From positions 1-9,133 of the forward strand of contig NZ_JANJXQ010000227.1 of NCBI RefSeq assembly GCF_024708915.1: a stretch of DNA of 9,133 nucleotides, written 5' to 3'. The notes under the pieces were generated by a model. That model ran no database searches and was not told where the DNA came from. It saw nothing but the letters and a program-made list of their open reading frames with translations. The stretch's first letter is position 1; each line of letters starts with the position of its first letter. Source of the DNA: Thiobacillus sp. GTDB taxonomy: Bacteria > Pseudomonadota > Gammaproteobacteria > Burkholderiales > Thiobacillaceae. Made by a program: the position numbers and the translations under genes. Shown in pieces: positions 5,256-9,133 of this stretch.

Positions 5256-6185
5256 ATGCTGAAACGATATGCGTTGATTCTGCTTGCTGCCGTGACCGGG
5301 CTGTTTGTGCTGACCGCGCGCGCCGACTACCAGCCCGTGGCGCAGAAGGTCGTCGACAACGTCTACGCAATCGTCGGCCCGCTCGGCCTGCGCAGCGCGG
5401 AGAACGACGGCCTCAACGCCAACTTCGGCTTCGTCGTCACGCCCAAGGGGGTGATCCTGATCGACTCGGGCGCCAGTCTGCTTGGCGCCAAAAAGATCGA
5501 AGCCGCCATTGGCAAGGTGACCAGGCAGCCGGTGCGCTGGGTGATCAATACTGGCAGCCAGGATCACCGCTGGCTCGGCAACGACTATTTCGCCGGCAAG
5601 GGGACCGAGGTCATCGCAATGAGTCGAACTGCCGCCACCCAAGCTGAATTTGCAGGTCAGCATATGCAAAGCCTCGGCCGCTTCCTGGGTAAGCGTGTGC
5701 AGGGCACCAAGCCGCTGCCCGCGCCGAAGACTCTGCCGGATTCAACCACGCTGGAAATCGGCGGCGAGACCCTGATGCTGGCCTATACCGACGCCCATTT
5801 CTCGGGCGACGCCTGGGTCTGGTTGCCGCAGCGTGGCGTGATGTTCAGTGGCGATCTGGTCTATGTCGACCGCCTGCTCGGCGTGCTGCCGTGGTCGAGC
5901 GTGAAGAACGGGCAGAAAGCCTTCCATGCGCTGGCCGCGCTGAAGCCCGCGCACATTGTTCCCGGCCACGGCCGGGTATGTGACCTGGCGCAGGCGCAGC
6001 GCGAAACCGGCGACTACTACGACTTCCTCGCGGGCAAGGTGGGCGCCGCGGCGAAGGAGATGGAGCCGATCGACGCCACGCTCGACCGTTACGCAGACGT
6101 GCCGCAGTTCGGACACCTAGAGAACTACAGTGAGCTGCACCGCGCCAACATGAGCCGCGCGTTCACCGAATTCGAGTCGCAGTGA
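5256..6185 (+). CDS. Exported MBL-fold protein with altered metal motif
   Basis: This 309-residue protein has a clear signal peptide: MLKR, a hydrophobic run to about residue 20, then cleavage probably after ARA at 23. It should therefore act in the periplasm. The metallo-beta-lactamase fold is shown by GFVVTPKGVILIDSG (59-72), AHFSGDAWVWLP (180-191), MFSGDLVYVDR and HIVPGHG (233-239). The usual HxHxDH zinc motif is replaced by NTGSQDHRWLGN (98-109), where only one Asp-His pair survives. His181, Asp200 and His238 remain as possible ligands. I recall similar NTGxQDHRWLGN proteins, so this looks like a distinct subfamily, not a damaged gene. The substrate is unknown. AAGGAG precedes the start, 9 bases lie between it and acr3, and its stop overlaps the arsP start, so it belongs to the ars operon. 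Confidence 0.85.
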   Translation: MLKRYALILLAAVTGLFVLTARADYQPVAQKVVDNVYAIVGPLGLRSAENDGLNANFGFVVTPKGVILIDSGASLLGAKKIEAAIGKVTRQPVRWVINTGSQDHRWLGNDYFAGKGTEVIAMSRTAATQAEFAGQHMQSLGRFLGKRVQGTKPLPAPKTLPDSTTLEIGGETLMLAYTDAHFSGDAWVWLPQRGVMFSGDLVYVDRLLGVLPWSSVKNGQKAFHALAALKPAHIVPGHGRVCDLAQAQRETGDYYDFLAGKVGAAAKEMEPIDATLDRYADVPQFGHLENYSELHRANMSRAFTEFESQ

Positions 6186-7147
6186 TGTTCGACGCCTTCG
6201 CGACCCTGCTGGTCTACGATCTCGCTGGCTTGGCGCGGGACACCCCGTTGGGCGCGGCGCTGCACTTCTTCGTCATGGACGTGGCGAAGATCCTGGTGTT
6301 GCTCACCTTGGTGATCTACGCCATGGGCCTCTTGCGCGCGCTCTTGAAGCCCGAGAAGGTGCGCGAATTCATGCGCAACCGCGGCAACCTGCAAGGCCGC
6401 TTCATGGCGGTGGGGCTGGGTGCGGTGACGCCGTTCTGCTCGTGCTCGTCGATTCCGCTGTTCATCGGCTTCGTCGAGGCCGGCATCCCGCTCGGGGTGA
6501 CGTTTTCGTTCCTGATCGCCAGCCCGATGATCAGTGAAGTCGCCGTCGTGGTGCTGGCGTCGGTCATCGGCTGGAAATTCACCGTACTGTATGTCGTGGC
6601 CGGCATTTTCGTGGCGCTGATCGGCGGCTTCGTGCTGGAACGCTTCAAGCCGGAGCGCTGGGTCGAGGACTACGTGTGGAAAATCCACATGGGCGAAACC
6701 GCAGCGATCGAAGAGGACACCTCGCTGCGCGCCCGGCATGACTATGCGGTCGCCCAGGTAAGGGAAATCGTTGGCCGCATCTGGAAATTCATCCTCATCG
6801 GGGTGGGGGTCGGTGCTTTCATCCATGGCTACGTGCCGGCCGAGTTCGTTGCGAAGATCGCCGGCGACGGCGGCGTGCTGTCGGTTGTCGGCGCGGTGCT
6901 GGTCGGCGTGCCCCTGTATTCCGACGCGGTAGGCATCATCCCCATCGCCGAGGTTCTGCTGCAAAAAGGGGTGCCCATCGGCACCGTGCTGGCGTTCATG
7001 ATGGCGGTGACCGCGCTGTCGCTGCCGGAATTGATCATCCTGAAGAAAGTCGTGAAGGTGCCGTTGCTGGCGCTATTCACGGCCTACCTCAGCATCGCGT
7101 TCATCATCGTGGGCTTGCTGTTCAATGCCTTGAAAGGGGTTTTATGA
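6185..7147 (+). CDS. arsP: ArsP-type permease, probable organoarsenical efflux
   Basis: This 320-residue inner-membrane protein of the DUF318/UPF0718 permease family (YraQ, SO_0444, ArsP) has about eight hydrophobic segments. The family signature TPFCSCSSIPLFIGF (82-96) contains Cys85 and Cys87, and a second conserved loop reads GVPLYSDAVG (241-250). Campylobacter ArsP exports trivalent organoarsenicals such as methylarsenite. Having arsM in the same operon makes that substrate likely here, although family membership alone would also allow other metal or thiol substrates. I choose the ATG at 6185, which shares one base with the MBL stop (TGATG). A GTG one codon earlier is possible. Its stop overlaps the next gene by four bases. 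Confidence 0.85.
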   Translation: MFDAFATLLVYDLAGLARDTPLGAALHFFVMDVAKILVLLTLVIYAMGLLRALLKPEKVREFMRNRGNLQGRFMAVGLGAVTPFCSCSSIPLFIGFVEAGIPLGVTFSFLIASPMISEVAVVVLASVIGWKFTVLYVVAGIFVALIGGFVLERFKPERWVEDYVWKIHMGETAAIEEDTSLRARHDYAVAQVREIVGRIWKFILIGVGVGAFIHGYVPAEFVAKIAGDGGVLSVVGAVLVGVPLYSDAVGIIPIAEVLLQKGVPIGTVLAFMMAVTALSLPELIILKKVVKVPLLALFTAYLSIAFIIVGLLFNALKGVL

Positions 7148-7455
7148 GTACCGACCTGCATCCCTCCATCGTCGCCCTGGTTTCGCTGGCGGCCAATATC
7201 GCGGCCAACCATCCCGGCCAGGGCCTGTGTCAGATCGAGCGCCTGAAGGGCTACGGTGTGTCGCGCGAGCAGATCGACACGGTGATCGAGATCGCGCGCC
7301 ATATCCGCGACGAAACCGCGCAAAATCTCGACGCCAAGTTCGATGCGGCCTACGCTCGCCATTTTTCGCAGGCGGCCGACCGGATCGCCGCCATTGCGGT
7401 GGCGGAAAGCGGCGCCTGCTGCACCCCCACGCCTTCGGGTAAGTCCTGCTGCTGA
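7144..7455 (+). CDS. Small CMD-like protein with a CC...CC tail
   Basis: This 103-residue cytoplasmic protein is mostly helical. The middle (ERLKGYGVSREQIDTVIEIA, about 32-51) resembles the helical core of carboxymuconolactone decarboxylase/AhpD-like proteins, but their redox CxxCxxxH motif is missing and only Cys29 lies nearby. The C-terminus ends in two vicinal pairs, Cys92-Cys93 and Cys102-Cys103, separated by a flexible TPTPSGKS. Such pairs are good soft-metal ligands and match those in ArsM and ArsR of this operon. A role as arsenite-binding chaperone or sink is inferred, not shown. The start overlaps the arsP stop (ATGA) and AAAGGGG lies upstream. I would call it a hypothetical ars-operon protein. 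Confidence 0.75.
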   Translation: MSTDLHPSIVALVSLAANIAANHPGQGLCQIERLKGYGVSREQIDTVIEIARHIRDETAQNLDAKFDAAYARHFSQAADRIAAIAVAESGACCTPTPSGKSCC

Positions 7456-7467
7456 AAGGAGACTCGC

Positions 7468-8274
7468 ATGAGTACACACGAACACGACCAGATCCGCCAG
7501 CAGGTGCGTGACGCCTACGGCGCCGTCGCACGCGCTGAATCTACTGGCTGCTGCGCACCGAGCACGGGCTGCTGCGCGCCTTCCGACGAGGACGTCACCG
7601 AGCTGCTGTCGCGCGGTATCGGCTACAGCGCCGAGGAGACGGCGGCGGTGCCGGAAGGCGCCAACCTGGGCTTGGGCTGCGGCAACCCGCAGGCCATCGC
7701 GGCGCTCAAGCCGGGTGAAACCGTGCTTGACCTCGGCAGCGGCGCCGGCTTCGACGCCTTCCTCGCCGCGCACCAGGTTGGCGCGAGCGGCGCCGTCATC
7801 GGCGTCGACATGACGCCCGACATGGTGTCCAAGGCCCGCGCCAACGCAGCCAGAGGCGGCTACGCCAACGTGGATTTCCGTCTCGGCGAGATCGAGCATC
7901 TGCCGGTCGCCGATGCCACCGTCGACGCCATCATTTCCAACTGCGTCATCAACCTGTCGCCTGACAAACGCCAGGTGTTCCACGACGCCTTCCGGGTGCT
8001 GAAACCGGGCGGCCGTCTCGCCATTTCCGACATCGTCGCCACGGCCCCGCTGCCTGAGGAGCTGCAGCGGGAGGTCGCCCTCTACACAGCGTGCGTCGCC
8101 GGCGCGGCGAATGTCGATGAACTCACAGCGATGCTCGCGGCGGCGGGCTTCGTCGACATCCGCATTGCCCCCAAGGACGCCAGCCGCGAGTTCATCCGCC
8201 ACTGGGCGCCCGGCCGCGGGGTCGAGGATTTCATCGCCTCGGCCAGCATCGAGGCGGTCAAGCCGGTAAACTGA
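7468..8274 (+). CDS. arsM: ArsM, arsenite S-adenosylmethionine methyltransferase
   Basis: This 268-residue cytoplasmic enzyme methylates As(III) to mono-, di- and possibly trimethylated forms. The SAM-binding motif I is [15 protein letters not shown] (86-100), with GVDMT (112-116) next. Cys71 (GLGCGNP), Cys159 (ISNCVINL) and Cys209 (YTACVAG) correspond to the three conserved arsenic-binding cysteines of ArsM (Cys72, Cys174 and Cys224 in the Cyanidioschyzon enzyme). The N-terminus has a duplicated STGCCAP unit at 26-39, giving vicinal pairs Cys28-29 and Cys35-36. One of these may supply the fourth family cysteine (Cys44 equivalent). The start is supported by AAAGGAG seven bases upstream, 12 bases after the previous gene. 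The length is normal for short bacterial ArsM proteins. Together with ArsP it forms a methylate-and-export route. Confidence 0.95.
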   Translation: MSTHEHDQIRQQVRDAYGAVARAESTGCCAPSTGCCAPSDEDVTELLSRGIGYSAEETAAVPEGANLGLGCGNPQAIAALKPGETVLDLGSGAGFDAFLAAHQVGASGAVIGVDMTPDMVSKARANAARGGYANVDFRLGEIEHLPVADATVDAIISNCVINLSPDKRQVFHDAFRVLKPGGRLAISDIVATAPLPEELQREVALYTACVAGAANVDELTAMLAAAGFVDIRIAPKDASREFIRHWAPGRGVEDFIASASIEAVKPVN

Positions 8275-8286
8275 AGGAGAACGCGA

Positions 8287-8517
8287 ATGAAAGACATCAA
8301 AGTGCTCGGCAGCGGTTGCGCCAACTGCAAGACCACGCTGAAGCTGATCGAGGAAGTCGCCCAAGCCCGCGGCATGGCGGTCAAGCTGGAGAAGGTCGAA
8401 GACATGGCGGCCATTCTCGGCTACGGCGTCATGTCCACTCCCGGCGTGGTGATCGACGGCAAGGTGGTGCATGCCGGCGGCGTGCCTGATCGCAAGAAGA
8501 TCGAAAGCTGGTTCTGA
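8287..8517 (+). CDS. Small thioredoxin-like redox protein (CANC)
   Basis: This 76-residue protein has the minimal thioredoxin fold of the TM0996/MTH895 'redox-active disulfide protein 2' family. The active-site motif is Cys11-Ala-Asn-Cys14 in GSGCANCKT, after the first strand IKVLG. The cis-proline site is MSTPGVVIDGKVV (49-61), and VPDRKKIESWF is the final helix. Such proteins often sit beside DUF318/ArsP-type permeases. Here it could reduce the disulfides formed by ArsC or ArsM in each cycle, or handle arsenic directly with its two cysteines. These roles are inferred from context. AAGGAG lies upstream, 12 bases separate it from arsM, and it is the last gene of the compact operon. Confidence 0.9.
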   Translation: MKDIKVLGSGCANCKTTLKLIEEVAQARGMAVKLEKVEDMAAILGYGVMSTPGVVIDGKVVHAGGVPDRKKIESWF

Positions 8518-8525
8518 CGATACAG

Positions 8526-8546
8526 CTGCCCGAATTGACAGGGCAG
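8526..8546 (+). terminator. Possible weak hairpin after the ars operon
   Basis: CTGCCC (8526-8531) and GGGCAG (8541-8546) can pair around a nine-base loop just after the last ars gene. There is no T tract, so it is at best a weak terminator or an RNA-stabilising end. Transcription might read on into the universal stress gene. Confidence 0.25.
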
Positions 8547-8639
8547 GGGAAGCCGGTGGGCGTGACGTCTGAAATCCCGAATCCCTCAGGGTGTCTATTA
8601 TGGATAATGTCTTGTTTGTAAATTTTCCGGGAACCCGTC

Positions 8640-9133
8640 ATGCCCAGCCTTCGCCGCATCGTTGCCGCCACCGATTTTTCCGATTTTTCAGAACGGGTGG
8701 TGCAGCGCGCCGCACAGCTGGCCAAACAGCATCAAGCCGAACTGCATCTGCTGCACGTGGTGCGCCCACTCGACCTTTATCCTAGCCTGACACTGGCCCC
8801 GGAAGAACTCAAGCATACCGACCAGGATTTGTTGCAGACGGAGCAGACCCGGCTCGACGCCATGGCTGCCAGACTGGTCAGCCAGCTGGGTATTCAAGCC
8901 CGCACTGCTACCCGTCTGGGCCGAGCTCATAGCGAAATCGCCGCCTACGTGCAGGAGGTGTCCGCCGATCTTTTGGTTGCCGGGGTGCGCGGTGAGAACA
9001 CACTCATGGATCTGTTCCTGGGATCAACCGTGTCGCGTCTGCTGCGGGTGGACATCTGTCCAGTGCTCATCGTCAGAAACCCTGCGGACGGGCCCTACCG
9101 CCAGGTGCTGGCGGCGGTCGATTTCTCTCCGGT
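8640..9133 (+). CDS. Universal stress protein, UspA family (3' end beyond window)
   Basis: The frame is open from the ATG at 8640 to the right edge (164 codons). The N-terminus, RRIVAATDFSDFSERVV, is the usual UspA start. The ATP-type motif G-x2-G-x9-G-S is present in GVRGENTLMDLFLGS, followed by SRLLRVDICPVLIVRN. After this first domain (about 1-147) a second one starts with YRQVLAAVDFSP, so this is a tandem-domain Usp, cut by the window. These cytoplasmic proteins help survival under stress or growth arrest, often by binding ATP. A 122-base gap separates it from the ars operon. AT-rich sequence including ATTATGGATAAT (8597-8608) lies in that gap and could hold its own -10 element, but no good -35 is seen. 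The RBS is weak (CCGGGA). Confidence 0.92.
   Translation, partial: MPSLRRIVAATDFSDFSERVVQRAAQLAKQHQAELHLLHVVRPLDLYPSLTLAPEELKHTDQDLLQTEQTRLDAMAARLVSQLGIQARTATRLGRAHSEIAAYVQEVSADLLVAGVRGENTLMDLFLGSTVSRLLRVDICPVLIVRNPADGPYRQVLAAVDFSP

Noticed and set aside
4118..5647. Plus-strand ORF of 509 codons
   Set aside because: Out of frame with acr3 and the MBL gene. Arg/Ala/Gly-rich shadow with no motif, while both real genes have clear family signatures.
4722..5669. Minus-strand ORF of 315 codons
   Set aside because: Antisense shadow of acr3 and the MBL gene with His/Gln/Arg-rich composition.
6125..6964. Minus-strand ORF of 279 codons
   Set aside because: Antisense shadow of arsP. It is His/Asp/Arg-rich with no recognisable fold.
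7084..8472. Minus-strand ORF of 462 codons
   Set aside because: Antisense to the 103-aa gene, arsM and the thioredoxin-like gene. It is open because of GC-rich codon use, with no RBS or motif.

Overview
The window joins two blocks of different origin. Bases 1 to about 2310 are moderate in GC and are read from the minus strand. They carry the kind of accessory genes found in SPI-7/PFGI-1/ICEclc-like integrative conjugative elements (ICEs): a DUF3275-family protein running off the left edge, two very small candidate ORFs (58 and 33 aa), and a DUF3577 (STY4534-type ICE replication) protein. The non-coding DNA here is full of long hairpins. A leader of about 130 bp, with terminator-like tandem hairpins, occurs twice, once in front of each of the two larger genes.

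Bases 2310 to 2760 hold no convincing intact gene. They contain what looks like the cut-off end of an IS30-type insertion sequence, which may mark the junction where cargo joined the element.

Bases 2760 to 8520 are GC-rich and form one tightly packed plus-strand arsenic resistance operon: arsR, two different arsC genes of the low-molecular-weight phosphatase family, acr3, an exported MBL-fold protein with an altered metal motif, an arsP-type permease, a small cysteine-tailed protein, arsM and a small thioredoxin-like protein. Most genes overlap by 1 to 4 bases or sit within about 20 bases with a clear ribosome binding site. The inferred logic is as follows. The ArsC enzymes reduce arsenate to arsenite. 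Acr3 exports arsenite. ArsM methylates part of it, and ArsP exports trivalent methylated arsenic. The thioredoxin-like protein is a candidate reductant. The MBL protein and the small CC-tailed protein have no assigned step.

From 8640 a universal stress protein gene starts and runs off the right edge.

The organism is most likely a proteobacterium, probably a betaproteobacterium. This rests on the ICE gene families, the GC-rich coding style and the ars gene types, and the sequence does not fix the genus. No tRNA, rRNA, CRISPR array, integrase or attachment site was seen.
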